The translations under genes were made by a program, and so were the position numbers. The notes beneath the pieces were generated by a model that did no database searches, was not told the origin of the DNA, and was given only the letters and a program-made list of their open reading frames with translations. A DNA stretch of 64,000 nt, from positions 1-64,000 of IMG/VR virus record IMGVR_UViG_3300042503_002394. One strand, given 5' to 3'. Positions 16,344 to 25,172 of the stretch are shown here, piece by piece (the first letter of the stretch is position 1; every line of letters starts with the position of its first letter). This DNA comes from a virus.

Positions 16344-17390
16344 TTATAACAATTCATTAATATTGTCAAATCTAAAAGCTGGACATCCAGAATATTTTCT
16401 TTTTTCTATAAAAAAACCAACTCCATTTTTTCTTTTTTTATCTAGTTCTTGTTTATCGTAAGAAGAAGAAATAATATTTTTATCTTCATCCAATAATACA
16501 AAATAATCAAATGGAAATTTAAATGGGCAATGCCACATCAAAGTTCCATCTTTTTTTAATTGACCCTTATGTTCAGCTCTTCCACATACAATTCTTCCAC
16601 TAAAACCTTCTTCTTTAGAAGGAAATCCTTTGTTATATGCAAGACCATCAATTGCAGATTTTTCATTAAAATTATTAATTATTGATTGAATTTGCGTCAA
16701 AAAATATTCAAAGCCTTCTAGTTCATCTTCTGATACTTCACTCATTTCTAGAAGACCTTCGTTTTTGCAGTCAAATTTTAAAAACAAAAACTCCATATCT
16801 CTTTTTAGATAATCTGGATATAGATATTTAACCGCAAGACAATACATTAAATTTTGCATATTATCTTCCACTTCTTGTCCGCTAAAAATTTGTTTAGATG
16901 TTTTAAAATCTCTTATTAAAGCTGTTCTCTTTTTCTTGAATAGAAACAACTTATCTATAAAACCAAGAATTCTATAATTCTTTTGATTGTCCTTTACTTC
17001 TATGTCAAAATCTTTTTCACTGATAGACTCGGCTGGTTTGCCGTATTTATTACCAAAAAAATCATAATTAAGACCTTCCATAATCATTTGATTGATTAAT
17101 TCAAGATTATCAAAATCATCAATTTTATTCTTTTTTGCAAAAGACTTAACCATACGATTAATTGGTTTGGATGATGTTATATCTTGGCTCTTAACCAAGG
17201 CATCATAATGATGCTTGTGTCTTGGATCACCAAGAACCTCAAAAACGGCGTGACAGATGCTGCCCCTCAAACTTCCTTCGTTTGTTGTGTCTGGAAGTTT
17301 TAAATGATATTTGCACCAATACTGCCAAGAACATGTTTGCAAGGTTTTAATTCTTGATGCTGAAAGAGGTTTATTTGCTAATTCACTCAT
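16344..17390 (-). CDS. RecB/Cas4-like PD-(D/E)XK nuclease
   Basis: 348 residues. The N-terminus LSASRIKTLQTCSWQYWC is the typical RecB-nuclease entry. Downstream, GSLRGSICHAVFE supplies the motif I histidine, RILGFIDKL the GxID aspartate, IRDFKTSK the D-x-K pair and DNMQNLMYCLA the QxxxY motif. Further cysteines near the C-terminus (VCGRAEH, HCPF, GCPAF) with those at the N-terminus could hold an Fe-S cluster or zinc, as in Cas4 and AddB, but the spacing is not canonical. Located between primase and polymerase genes, it likely processes DNA ends in replication or recombination. It overlaps the primase by 8 nt. Confidence 0.85.
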   Translation of the reverse strand: MSELANKPLSASRIKTLQTCSWQYWCKYHLKLPDTTNEGSLRGSICHAVFEVLGDPRHKHHYDALVKSQDITSSKPINRMVKSFAKKNKIDDFDNLELINQMIMEGLNYDFFGNKYGKPAESISEKDFDIEVKDNQKNYRILGFIDKLFLFKKKRTALIRDFKTSKQIFSGQEVEDNMQNLMYCLAVKYLYPDYLKRDMEFLFLKFDCKNEGLLEMSEVSEDELEGFEYFLTQIQSIINNFNEKSAIDGLAYNKGFPSKEEGFSGRIVCGRAEHKGQLKKDGTLMWHCPFKFPFDYFVLLDEDKNIISSSYDKQELDKKRKNGVGFFIEKRKYSGCPAFRFDNINELL

Positions 17391-18429
17391 AGTTAAATTT
17401 ATAAAGTTTTTTAAGTTTTTTAAGAGAATCAGAAAAAGATTTATTTGTTTTTAATGTAGACTCCATTTTTTCCGCTATTGAAACAACCATTTCAATAGAT
17501 TCTTTATGGCTCATATCATCGACTTTTTTAAGATAAATCTCTAAATCATCTTTTGACATTTGCCCAAAATCATTTAAATCGGGTGGTATAAAATAAACAT
17601 GTTTAAAGTCTATTGTGTCAATAAGTTTAAATACAGACTTAATTGCACCTTCAAAACCACGATTCCTATCAGAAAGATAATCATTGTTAAAACAAACAAT
17701 AATTTTTTTAACTGGCATTAAGCTAAGTTTAGATATGAATTTGGATGAAATGTTTAGGCCGAAACTAACTAAATTATTTTTGACACCTTTGTCAAAAAGC
17801 GACAAAGAATCACCAATTGATTCTACAATAAAAACTTTCTCGGAACCAAAGATTGAGGTTTCACATTCATCAACTGAATAAAATGGATAAAACCAGTCAG
17901 CGACTCTTCCAATATGAAGCCATTTAGGTTTGTTTTCATCTAGATCAATTCTTCTGCCAGAAAAACCATGTATCCTTTTATCCTTATTAAAAATTGGGAA
18001 TATCGTTCTTTGATACATTTTACCAGATGTAGAAAAACCACATTGATATTTTTTAAGAGTTTCAATTGAGATGTTCTTCTCTAGATAAAAATCATAATGC
18101 GGCAAAAGTCTTTGTAGAGATGCTGTTGGATATGTTTTTTCCTCTTTCAATAACTTTTTTTCTTTAATTACATTTACACCCTTTTGTATGTCTTTCAAAT
18201 AACTCTTAATTATATTATTATCATTTGTATTTAATGTACGAGACAACAACGCCTCAAATGGCATAAAAGTACTGTCCTCTACATAGTCTTTCCATACTCC
18301 AGTGTCCTTGTAAATTTGAAGTGCCGTAGTGTTATCTCCAGATCTATATACAGCATTTGTCCTCCAATATTGACCATGGTCTTTTAGATTATATCCTAGG
18401 CTTTCTAAAATTTCTCTATACTTACTCAT
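17383..18429 (-). CDS. DNA primase (DnaG-like TOPRIM)
   Basis: 348 residues. The N-terminal part (YWRTNAVYRSGDNTTALQIY...GVWKDY) resembles the primase zinc-binding region but lacks its cysteines. The catalytic part has IFPIFNKDKRIHGFSGR, the TOPRIM glutamate in VFIVESIGDSLSL, and IIVCFNND...GFEGA in place of the DxD motif, where the first acidic residue is Asn. It overlaps the helicase gene by 4 nt upstream and the nuclease gene downstream. It should prime lagging-strand synthesis with the adjacent DnaB-like helicase. It is about half the length of bacterial DnaG. Confidence 0.82.
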   Translation of the reverse strand: MSKYREILESLGYNLKDHGQYWRTNAVYRSGDNTTALQIYKDTGVWKDYVEDSTFMPFEALLSRTLNTNDNNIIKSYLKDIQKGVNVIKEKKLLKEEKTYPTASLQRLLPHYDFYLEKNISIETLKKYQCGFSTSGKMYQRTIFPIFNKDKRIHGFSGRRIDLDENKPKWLHIGRVADWFYPFYSVDECETSIFGSEKVFIVESIGDSLSLFDKGVKNNLVSFGLNISSKFISKLSLMPVKKIIVCFNNDYLSDRNRGFEGAIKSVFKLIDTIDFKHVYFIPPDLNDFGQMSKDDLEIYLKKVDDMSHKESIEMVVSIAEKMESTLKTNKSFSDSLKKLKKLYKFNYE

Positions 18430-19967
18430 TGTGAAAAAATCATTGGAATGGAGTTATCTTCGTCATCTTCTTCAAGATGAACGTCTTCATTATTCATAGA
18501 ACGAACAATGTCATTCAAGTCGCCTTTTTCTGTGATGCAGAAGTTTTCAAATTCAAGATTAATGAAATTAGATTTTTTACTTCCATCTGGCATTTCAACT
18601 GGATTGATTGCTCTTAATGGATCTTTGCCAAGATGCCTTGCTTTAAGATTGACTAATTTGTGAGAGCCAAATCTATTTCCCTCAGAATGAATTTCTTCAG
18701 CAATCTTTTTACGCAATAAGAAAAGATGAGAGCAAAATTGAGTAATTCCATCAGAGAGAGAAACAACGCTTTCGTCATCGACAATTGAATCAGCACTTCT
18801 GTTGTTTGTGATTCCAAGTCTATTTGATTGAACAGATGTTATCATTGAAACGCATGGTTTGCCATCAAAACAAAGATCCCTATGAATAGTTTGTTTAAAC
18901 TTATGAACCATATAAGAAACTTGTTGCCATCCATCGACTTTACCAATAGATCCGAAATCACTTTTGATATAATCAAAACTAAAAATCAATGGATTACCTC
19001 TACCTATCTTAGAATAATAGAATCTTTTCAAAAGAGATGCCATTTCATCTGGACTCATACCAGCAACATTCTCGTAATAAAATTCCATATTCTTAATTGT
19101 TTTAAAAGTAGACCTCACTTTCGCCACAACCTGTTCAGGAGTCATTCCTTTATAAGAAGATGTTCTCCATTTACCTGTTTGCAAAAGCCAGACTGGTATT
19201 CCAGTCATTGCCGAACATTGACGAAAGATCAATTCTTCTTCACTCATTTCTCCATTGTCAAAATGAAGAACTGGAACATCATGCATTGCAGATACCTTTG
19301 TTGTGTAATCCATACAAAATTGCGTCTTACCAACTCCAGATCGAGCGACAATAACAGTTATGTTTCCAGGCAATAATAAAGATCCATACATATCGTTAAT
19401 TTTATCGTGTGGACCCATAAGTCCAAATGTATCAACTGGATTGTTACCACGTTCTTCGACAACCTCTTCCATAATCTCGAAAAGATTAATTGGGCCAGAT
19501 TCATTTATTTCAAAATCTTTTATACTCTTATTGTAGATTTGGTCTGCCTTTTCTACAATTTCGCTATATTTTAAACTTGGATCTATATTCTTGACAAAAG
19601 ATGCCACATCTTTGCATGTTGCATAAATTTCTCTTCTGGCTGTAAATTTCTTTAATTCACGAACTGATGATTCAAAAACGTCTTCGCTAATTTTAAAAAA
19701 GGCAAGAGAATAAATGTATTCCGAAACATCTATACTATCTGGAAAACTAACCTTTAGTTGATTTATTCTTTGAATGAGAATGGTTTCATCAATCAGTTCT
19801 GCATTGTCCAATGCGTTTTTAAGCAACTTAAATATGGATATATTTACCTTAGAGCTTTCGGTATAAAAATCATTGTCCTTTAAAAATGATGATACTTCAG
19901 CCCATTTTTTAGGATGTTGAATAATTCCGCTTAATACTTTTTTTTCTAATTCGTATGAAAAAATCAT
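18426..19967 (-). CDS. dnaB: Replicative DNA helicase (DnaB-like)
   Basis: 513 residues. The N-terminal helical domain starts EKKVLSGIIQHP, typical of DnaB. The RecA-like domain has Walker A ARSGVGKT, the catalytic-glutamate motif HFDNGEMSEEELIFRQ, Walker B region LIFSFDYIKSD and the downstream motif MITSVQSNR (switch Q). The length fits the family. It is expected to form a hexamer on the lagging strand and interact with the primase encoded by the overlapping next gene. It overlaps the 74-aa gene upstream by 4 nt. Confidence 0.93.
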   Translation of the reverse strand: MIFSYELEKKVLSGIIQHPKKWAEVSSFLKDNDFYTESSKVNISIFKLLKNALDNAELIDETILIQRINQLKVSFPDSIDVSEYIYSLAFFKISEDVFESSVRELKKFTARREIYATCKDVASFVKNIDPSLKYSEIVEKADQIYNKSIKDFEINESGPINLFEIMEEVVEERGNNPVDTFGLMGPHDKINDMYGSLLLPGNITVIVARSGVGKTQFCMDYTTKVSAMHDVPVLHFDNGEMSEEELIFRQCSAMTGIPVWLLQTGKWRTSSYKGMTPEQVVAKVRSTFKTIKNMEFYYENVAGMSPDEMASLLKRFYYSKIGRGNPLIFSFDYIKSDFGSIGKVDGWQQVSYMVHKFKQTIHRDLCFDGKPCVSMITSVQSNRLGITNNRSADSIVDDESVVSLSDGITQFCSHLFLLRKKIAEEIHSEGNRFGSHKLVNLKARHLGKDPLRAINPVEMPDGSKKSNFINLEFENFCITEKGDLNDIVRSMNNEDVHLEEDDEDNSIPMIFSQ

Positions 19968-20188
19968 AGTGATATATTATCTTCGTTGTCTTCAATAAAA
20001 AGTTCAATTGTTTTCTTAAGAGCCATGTTTACACACATGTTATCAAATTTATTTAAAATAGATGGAATGCCATCTGAATTAACATAAGCAAGAATAAAGC
20101 CTTTTGTTCCAGATGATGATGTACCTGTAAGATCATAAAGTTTATGGACTATTGATTCTGGTAATGTAAATGGTTCATTTTCCTTCAT
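19964..20188 (-). CDS. Small protein of unknown function in the replication operon, 74 aa
   Basis: MKENEPFTLPESIVHKLYDLTGTSSSGTKGFILAYVNSDG. The pattern 'IVxKLYDLTG...GFxLxYVNxxG' appears in short proteins next to helicase or RecA genes in other phages, but I know no function for it. It overlaps both neighbouring genes by 4 nt (ATGA), so its expression is tightly coupled to replication. The acidic C-terminus (EDNEDNISL) might mediate protein contact. Confidence 0.65.
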   Translation of the reverse strand: MKENEPFTLPESIVHKLYDLTGTSSSGTKGFILAYVNSDGIPSILNKFDNMCVNMALKKTIELFIEDNEDNISL

Positions 20189-20592
20189 AAGATTTCTAAA
20201 TTCTTTAAGAGTTCCTCGTCTAGTTTATCCGATTCCAATATTCTTACAAGCTTAATATTGTTGACATCGCAAAAAAGTTCCTTTTTTTCATCTCTTTGTA
20301 ATTGGGCTAAAAAATTTTGTCTTGAATTTGAGTGAAAAAATTTATTAAATTTATAATGTTGATTTCCGTCTACTTCAATAGCAATTTTTTTATTTGCATT
20401 ATAAAAATCAATTGTTAATCTTGTGCTAATAACTGGCATTTCTTCAAAAACAATATCTGCAATCCAGTATTTTTTTAATAAATCTTTAACTCTTTTTTGA
20501 ATTTTACTTTTACATGTACTATTCCACTTTATTAAATAACGAGTTGAGTTTTTTAATTTTACTGATTTACCTGATGTCGATAAAAATATCAT
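20185..20592 (-). CDS. PD-(D/E)XK-type small endonuclease, 135 aa
   Basis: The N-terminal third is basic (KSKIQKRVKDLLKKYW). The core RLTIDFYNANKKIAIEVDGNQHY gives D62, E73, D75 and Q78/H79, in the D...ExDGxxH arrangement of very-short-patch-repair-like and DUF559-like nucleases. A following QRDEKKELFCDVNNIKLVRI matches the conserved R-D-x-x-K and final strand of that fold. It sits between RecA and the helicase with 4-nt overlaps on both sides. A role in recombination-dependent replication or host DNA degradation is plausible. Confidence 0.75.
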   Translation of the reverse strand: MIFLSTSGKSVKLKNSTRYLIKWNSTCKSKIQKRVKDLLKKYWIADIVFEEMPVISTRLTIDFYNANKKIAIEVDGNQHYKFNKFFHSNSRQNFLAQLQRDEKKELFCDVNNIKLVRILESDKLDEELLKNLEIL

Positions 20593-21701
20593 TTTGATAG
20601 AAAATTATCTTTAACAAACTTTGCCAATGCAATTGTTACTTCTTCATTTTCTTCAAGAAAATCGTAAATAGATTGCATTCCTTGAAATTTATCTTTAATT
20701 GATAAATTTTGTGATTCCAAATAAGTTTTAACTTCGGGGTCAATAGCAAACCAAGATCCAGATTTTTCTACTAACCCCCACATTGTCATCATTTCGACAA
20801 CCTCTCTCTCAACCCAAATAGACTTACCATTTGAGCGACCATGTTTAATGGGGTATTTTACCACCTGACCAGTTGATTCATTTGTCGATTTGCAGATAAG
20901 AATTTTCGCCATATGGCCAAAAATTTTATTATCGACTCCAATTTGTTGATTTGGTTTTTCAAGAATTTTGTCTGATTTGTTTTGTTTTTGAAATTCAAGA
21001 ATCCAATCTGGATAATGCAATAATGCATTCCCACCACTTGAGTTTGTTTGGTTATTTGGATCTCCTTTAGCATAAGGATTAATGTCAACCTTTGCTCTAA
21101 CTTGAGAGATCATGATACACATATGCCCAAATTTTGACATTCCAAGACTAACTCTTTTAAGAAAATCTGAACTCATTAATGCGCCAGCGGCAACCTTTGC
21201 GGCTTCACTTGTGGATTTTTCTAATTCCGCTTTTGGAAGTAAGCCATCCATGCTATCTACAACAATACAAAACTTTTCTTTATCTGGATTATTCCTAAGC
21301 AAACCTCTTAAAAAATCAAAAACAGTATCGTACACATTGCACTCAAACACCAAACATGTGCCGATAACCCATTCTTCAGCATTAAAAACAAAATTAAGAC
21401 CAGATCTTTCACGGACATCTTTTGAAAGTCTGCCTTCTGCTTTAATGTAAAGACCTTTTGAATCACCAACACTTTTTAACATATTAAGCATGACATGAAG
21501 AGCTTCATTTGTTTTGCCGCCTTCGTTTGCTCCAATAAATCTATGCATTCCACTTCCAAACCCCCCTCCAAGATAAGAGTCTAAAATCATACTACCACTT
21601 GAGACTAAATAGTCTTCTGCGGTATTTTCTAAATTATAATGAAATTCCTTGTTGCTTTTAAGGAATTCTTTCGTGTAGTCTATTGTGTTTATTTTACTCA
21701 T
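20589..21701 (-). CDS. RecA/UvsX-like recombinase
   Basis: 370 residues. Walker A is GANEGGKT, followed by LYIKAEGRL, the Walker B region KFCIVVDSMDGLLPKAE, and CIMISQVRAK with a downstream NSSGGNALLHYPDW L2-like loop. The order fits phage RecA/UvsX strand-exchange proteins. It overlaps the small nuclease downstream by 4 nt and the 126-aa gene upstream by 8 nt. Likely functions are recombination-dependent replication and repair. Confidence 0.9.
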   Translation of the reverse strand: MSKINTIDYTKEFLKSNKEFHYNLENTAEDYLVSSGSMILDSYLGGGFGSGMHRFIGANEGGKTNEALHVMLNMLKSVGDSKGLYIKAEGRLSKDVRERSGLNFVFNAEEWVIGTCLVFECNVYDTVFDFLRGLLRNNPDKEKFCIVVDSMDGLLPKAELEKSTSEAAKVAAGALMSSDFLKRVSLGMSKFGHMCIMISQVRAKVDINPYAKGDPNNQTNSSGGNALLHYPDWILEFQKQNKSDKILEKPNQQIGVDNKIFGHMAKILICKSTNESTGQVVKYPIKHGRSNGKSIWVEREVVEMMTMWGLVEKSGSWFAIDPEVKTYLESQNLSIKDKFQGMQSIYDFLEENEEVTIALAKFVKDNFLSK

Positions 21702-22074
21702 TATCTAAAAATTGTCTTATTGTTCTTTTTTTATTTTGTATAACATCATCTCCAACTTTCTCACCCAAGTCTATTGCACTTTCAATTTTTTTAGGCTTAT
21801 ATTTAAATTCCTTATATTTTAAATCAAGAAATTTAACGCCATCTTTAGTAAGAAACCATTTTATACTTGCCTCCATTTTAAATAATGGTTTAACCTTTGA
21901 AAGGAAATCAACATCATTGTCAAATCTTTCAAAGATTTGAGTGGCAATTTTCATATCTAAAGCAATATTGCTGGATTTTTTATTATCCAGCAATCTTTTA
22001 ACAAATTCCTTTCTCTCCTTAAAAAAGGGTTTAGGAGCTTTTTTGGGCTTAGCTGTTTTTTTACTTTGCGCCAT
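21694..22074 (-). CDS. Basic protein of unknown function, 126 aa
   Basis: I choose ATG 22074-22072 (MAQSKKTAKPKKAPKPFF). The open frame extends further upstream but that would run inside the Gmd gene, while the chosen start overlaps it by only 14 nt and follows AAGAG. The N-terminus is lysine/proline-rich, then helical (ERKEFVKRLLDNKK...IATQIFERF), and ends in KRTIRQFLDNE. Position before RecA suggests a DNA-binding accessory protein, but no family is recognised. Confidence 0.65.
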   Translation of the reverse strand: MAQSKKTAKPKKAPKPFFKERKEFVKRLLDNKKSSNIALDMKIATQIFERFDNDVDFLSKVKPLFKMEASIKWFLTKDGVKFLDLKYKEFKYKPKKIESAIDLGEKVGDDVIQNKKRTIRQFLDNE

Positions 22075-23137
22075 TAAACTCTTTATAATAGAGATTAATG
22101 TCATTGTCAACCATTTTTCTAACCAATTTATCAAAAGACGTTTTGGGCATCCATTTTAATTCTTTCCGAGCTTTCGTGGAATCCCCTAAAAGCAAATCAA
22201 CTTCTGCGGGGCGATAAAATTTTTGATCAATTTGAACTAATTTTAATTCTGGAACACCTGCAAAATCATTTAAGTAATTTGGCAGTAAATATAAAGTATC
22301 TAAGTTTTCGCCAACCCAAATACCATCAATGCCAGCAGCCTTAAAAGCTAACTCCACAAATTCTTTTATTGTGTGAGTTTCATTAGAGGATAGCACATAT
22401 TCTTTAGGTTCGTCTTGATTTAACATTAACCATACACCCTCTACGAAATCAGGACAGTAACTCCAGTCTCTAGCGGAATTAATATTACCCAAGCAAATTG
22501 GATCAAATGAAGTTTTATTTTCAATTGCTTTTTTGATTCTAGCAACGCCTTTTGTAATTTTACGAGTTACAAACTCTTCGCCTCTTCGTTCTGATTCATA
22601 ATTAAAACACCAACACTGAAGAGCAAAAAGATTGTAGCTTTCTCTATAAACTTTGATAATTTGTCTTGCAGCAATCTTAGATGCTCCGTATGGACTTCGT
22701 GCGCGAGCGGGATGCTCTTCATTTTGCGGTATAGTCACAACATCTCCGAACTCTTCGGAAGACCCAAAATTAACATAACGAGTAGATGGAGAATGTTTGC
22801 GTATGGCTTCCAGCTGTCTCAAAACACCCAAGCAATTATACTCAAAATGTTGCTCTGGACAATCCCAACTTGTTCCCACGAAACTATTAGCAGCGCAATT
22901 AATAAAGTAATCTGGTTTATATTTTTCTACAATATTATTTATGGAGTGACTGTCTCCGAGATCCATTAGTTCGAAGATAATTTTTTTATTATCTTTGATC
23001 TTTTTGATGTTTTCTTCATTAGGAACGCTGAGTCTCCTAGTAACACCTATAACGGTAATTCCTTGCGACAAAAGGAATTCCGCAAAAAAAGAACCCATTT
23101 GTCCCGTAACGCCTGTGACTATTGCTGTTTTATTCAT
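22061..23137 (-). CDS. gmd: GDP-mannose 4,6-dehydratase
   Basis: 358 residues. TGVTGQMGSFF at residues 8-18 is the Gmd NADP-binding signature. Other family motifs are NCAANSFVGTSW, RYVNFGSSEEFG, PQNEEHPARARSPYGASK (Y-x-x-x-K), CWCFNYESERRGEEFVTRKIT and NSARDWSYCPDFVEG, together with FYRPAEVDLLLGD. The enzyme converts GDP-mannose to GDP-4-keto-6-deoxymannose, the precursor of fucose, rhamnose and related sugars. No fucose synthase is seen in the window, so the final sugar is unknown. The gene overlaps the HNH endonuclease by 8 nt. Confidence 0.93.
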   Translation of the reverse strand: MNKTAIVTGVTGQMGSFFAEFLLSQGITVIGVTRRLSVPNEENIKKIKDNKKIIFELMDLGDSHSINNIVEKYKPDYFINCAANSFVGTSWDCPEQHFEYNCLGVLRQLEAIRKHSPSTRYVNFGSSEEFGDVVTIPQNEEHPARARSPYGASKIAARQIIKVYRESYNLFALQCWCFNYESERRGEEFVTRKITKGVARIKKAIENKTSFDPICLGNINSARDWSYCPDFVEGVWLMLNQDEPKEYVLSSNETHTIKEFVELAFKAAGIDGIWVGENLDTLYLLPNYLNDFAGVPELKLVQIDQKFYRPAEVDLLLGDSTKARKELKWMPKTSFDKLVRKMVDNDINLYYKEFNGAK

Positions 23138-23678
23138 ATTGAAAATTGTATATTTGTTTAATTAAGTTTAAAAATTCGATATTGTCCATTGACTGTTTTG
23201 CGTAATTGACATCAACATGCAGCCATTGAACATTATCAATAGTATAAGATTTTTTAGGATTGATTCTATCTAAAGATGCAGTTGATTTGTAATCTATACG
23301 GCTATTTGGAAATCTGAGATCAAGCCCAGAAATAGCGCATTTTCTATTTTGCTTTAAAAATAAATTCCAAATGTCTTCAATATTTAAGTTAAAATCTAAG
23401 TTTCTTTTTTTAGCTCCAAGTTTTATTCTATTGAAATGAGTTTGACTAATTTCTCCGAACCCCTTCCATCTAGGACTTTTTGTATTAAAAGCATGTTTCA
23501 GGCATCCACAGCTTTTATAATGCTCGCCAATTAAATTCCATAATTCCACATGAGTAGTGCTGCCACAATGAATGCATTCACATTTAGCAAAAATTCTTTT
23601 TTCTTTTCTCTCCGATCTGCATAGTAATTTCAAGCCACCGAAAACTTTATCAACATTTAATTCTATTGTTTTGCTCAT
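23130..23678 (-). CDS. HNH-type endonuclease, probably homing-like
   Basis: 182 residues. The N-terminal part carries Cys pairs C33, C35, C38, C57 and C59 (CECIHCGS...KSCGCLK), a probable zinc-binding DNA-recognition unit. The C-terminal half has KCAISGL, ASLDRINPKKSY and NVQWLHVDVNYAKQSM, a degenerate HNH nuclease core typical of phage free-standing homing endonucleases. It sits exactly between an intact gmd and a frameshifted gmd-like 5' remnant. This suggests it moved into this locus together with, or next to, a replacement gmd allele. A TGTGTAAT box lies 8 nt before its ATG. Confidence 0.85.
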   Translation of the reverse strand: MSKTIELNVDKVFGGLKLLCRSERKEKRIFAKCECIHCGSTTHVELWNLIGEHYKSCGCLKHAFNTKSPRWKGFGEISQTHFNRIKLGAKKRNLDFNLNIEDIWNLFLKQNRKCAISGLDLRFPNSRIDYKSTASLDRINPKKSYTIDNVQWLHVDVNYAKQSMDNIEFLNLIKQIYNFQYE

Positions 23679-23686
23679 TCTATTTA

Positions 23687-23694
23687 ATTACACA
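23687..23694 (-). promoter_or_regulatory. Candidate promoter box (TGTGTAAT), 8 nt before ATG
   Basis: The minus strand reads TGTGTAAT, then 8 nt to the HNH gene ATG at 23678. Same sequence and spacing as upstream of the tape measure gene. It lies in non-coding DNA just after the gmd-like remnant. Confidence 0.45.
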
Positions 23695-23730
23695 TAGATC
23701 ATGTTGTTTAATAAAATTTTTTATATGTTT

Positions 23731-23797
23731 TTAATAAAAATTAATCATAAAGCTACCATCTTGACCTGTTACACCAGTGATTATTATTTTTTTTCAT
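23731..23797 (-). pseudogene. 5' remnant of a second gmd-like gene
   Basis: The minus strand has an ATG at 23797 overlapping the upstream gene's stop (ATGA), then a run of eight A. In the frame reached by removing one A from that run, the sequence reads KKIIITGVTGQDGSFM, the N-terminal signature of GDP-mannose dehydratase. It stops soon after at TAA (23733-23731). In the ATG frame it gives unrelated residues and a stop. It is thus a truncated and frameshifted gene start. The intact gmd lies 600 bp downstream beyond the HNH gene and has a different sequence. Confidence 0.7.
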
Positions 23798-25155
23798 AAT
23801 TTATTTTTTAAAAAATAATTTAAATCTTCTGGAGTTCCAATTCCCCACATTCCCTCAATGTCGTATGTTTTAATTTTTTTGCCATCGCAAATTGCTTCAT
23901 TAAATACTGGACATACATAAAACTCATTATTAAATCTAATATTTTTAGAAATCATTTGTTCTGCATACTTGACGTAATCACGACCTCGCTTCCAATAATA
24001 AATACCAGCTGTGGCAATATCGCTAATTGGATTTTTTTCTGCTACTTCTGTAACATAGCCATCATCATTAATTTTTGCAAAAGACCATTTGGGATGTGTT
24101 GATTTAAAAGTTACCATTCCAGCATCAACATCTTGCTCTTGCATTTTATACATGAATTCACTAGTATTCCATTCTACATATTGATCAGAATTGGCTATAA
24201 TCAGTGGATTGTCATTATTAATTAAATCTTTTGCCAAAAGGGTTGTGCAACACGCTCCCTCTGTCAAAGCATCAACATCAACAATGTGGCAGTTTTTAGA
24301 TACTAGTGAAAGAAGTGATTTCAAATTATATTTTTCACGATGCTCATGTCGGGCAATAAAAATATGATTTGCATCAAAATTTAAATTATTAACCACAACC
24401 TGAATCATTGGAGACCCATTAATATCAATAAGAGGTTTCGGAAACGTGTATCCAGCTTTTTCGAAACGACTACCAGCACCAGCCATTGGTATTAATACAT
24501 TTAAATTTTTATCTTGCCACGTAGTATTCATTTTATTTGGGTTATTATATAGGAAGTTTTGAATTTTTTCAAGCGTTAAATCTTTAGGGTTTTTTACTCT
24601 CATGGCTGAAGCTCCAGATCTCTGGGCGGCTAATAAACCATATGGAGAATCCTCAACAATTAAAGTATCTTCTGGACATAAACCAAATTCAGACATTGCC
24701 TTCCAATATATCTCAGGATGTGGTTTTGGATTTTTAACATCTTCATTTGATAGTATTAAATCCATATAATTAATTATGCCTATTTTAGATAACATAGAAA
24801 CTACAGATTTTTTAATTGAATTTGAACAACAACCAACTTTATAATTGTTATTTTTTAAAAATTTAAATAAATTAATTAAATTTTGATCTAATTTTAGTTT
24901 ATATATTTCATTCAAAGTAAAATTTTGTTTATCGTTCCATATTGATTCGTAATGTTTTTTATCCAAATTTTTTATGTTTGTCAGAATTTGTAGCTTTTCA
25001 TAAGTCTTTAATCCATCAAAAATAGATAGATGTTCCGATTCTGAAATCACATATTTCTCTCCAATTTTTAAAAGAGCTTTGTTTAAAGATTCAAAATGTA
25101 TTTTTTTTGCATCAACTAATACTCCGTCAAGGTCAAATAAAATTAATTTTTTCAT
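23794..25155 (-). CDS. HAD phosphatase - sugar nucleotidyltransferase fusion
   Basis: 453 residues with two enzymatic halves. Residues 1-200 form a beta-phosphoglucomutase-like HAD hydrolase: FDLDGVLVD (D8, D10), CCSNSIKKS, the lysine in KNPKPHPEIY and VEDSPYGLLAA. Residues about 217-453 form a nucleotidyltransferase with IPMAGAGSRFEKAGYTFPKPL, ANSDQY (D324) and a closing GIGTPEDL. An internal Met209 precedes the second half, suggesting fusion of two genes. The pair could dephosphorylate a sugar bisphosphate and then activate a sugar-1-phosphate, as in heptose or choline-like pathways; the substrate is not readable. It heads towards gmd in the same operon. Confidence 0.85.
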   Translation of the reverse strand: MKKLILFDLDGVLVDAKKIHFESLNKALLKIGEKYVISESEHLSIFDGLKTYEKLQILTNIKNLDKKHYESIWNDKQNFTLNEIYKLKLDQNLINLFKFLKNNNYKVGCCSNSIKKSVVSMLSKIGIINYMDLILSNEDVKNPKPHPEIYWKAMSEFGLCPEDTLIVEDSPYGLLAAQRSGASAMRVKNPKDLTLEKIQNFLYNNPNKMNTTWQDKNLNVLIPMAGAGSRFEKAGYTFPKPLIDINGSPMIQVVVNNLNFDANHIFIARHEHREKYNLKSLLSLVSKNCHIVDVDALTEGACCTTLLAKDLINNDNPLIIANSDQYVEWNTSEFMYKMQEQDVDAGMVTFKSTHPKWSFAKINDDGYVTEVAEKNPISDIATAGIYYWKRGRDYVKYAEQMISKNIRFNNEFYVCPVFNEAICDGKKIKTYDIEGMWGIGTPEDLNYFLKNKL

Positions 25156-25172
25156 TTTATTTTATAATAAAT

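Noticed and set aside
22075-22134. Longer N-terminus for the 126-aa protein
   Set aside because: It would be encoded inside the C-terminus of gmd; the internal ATG gives the normal short overlap.
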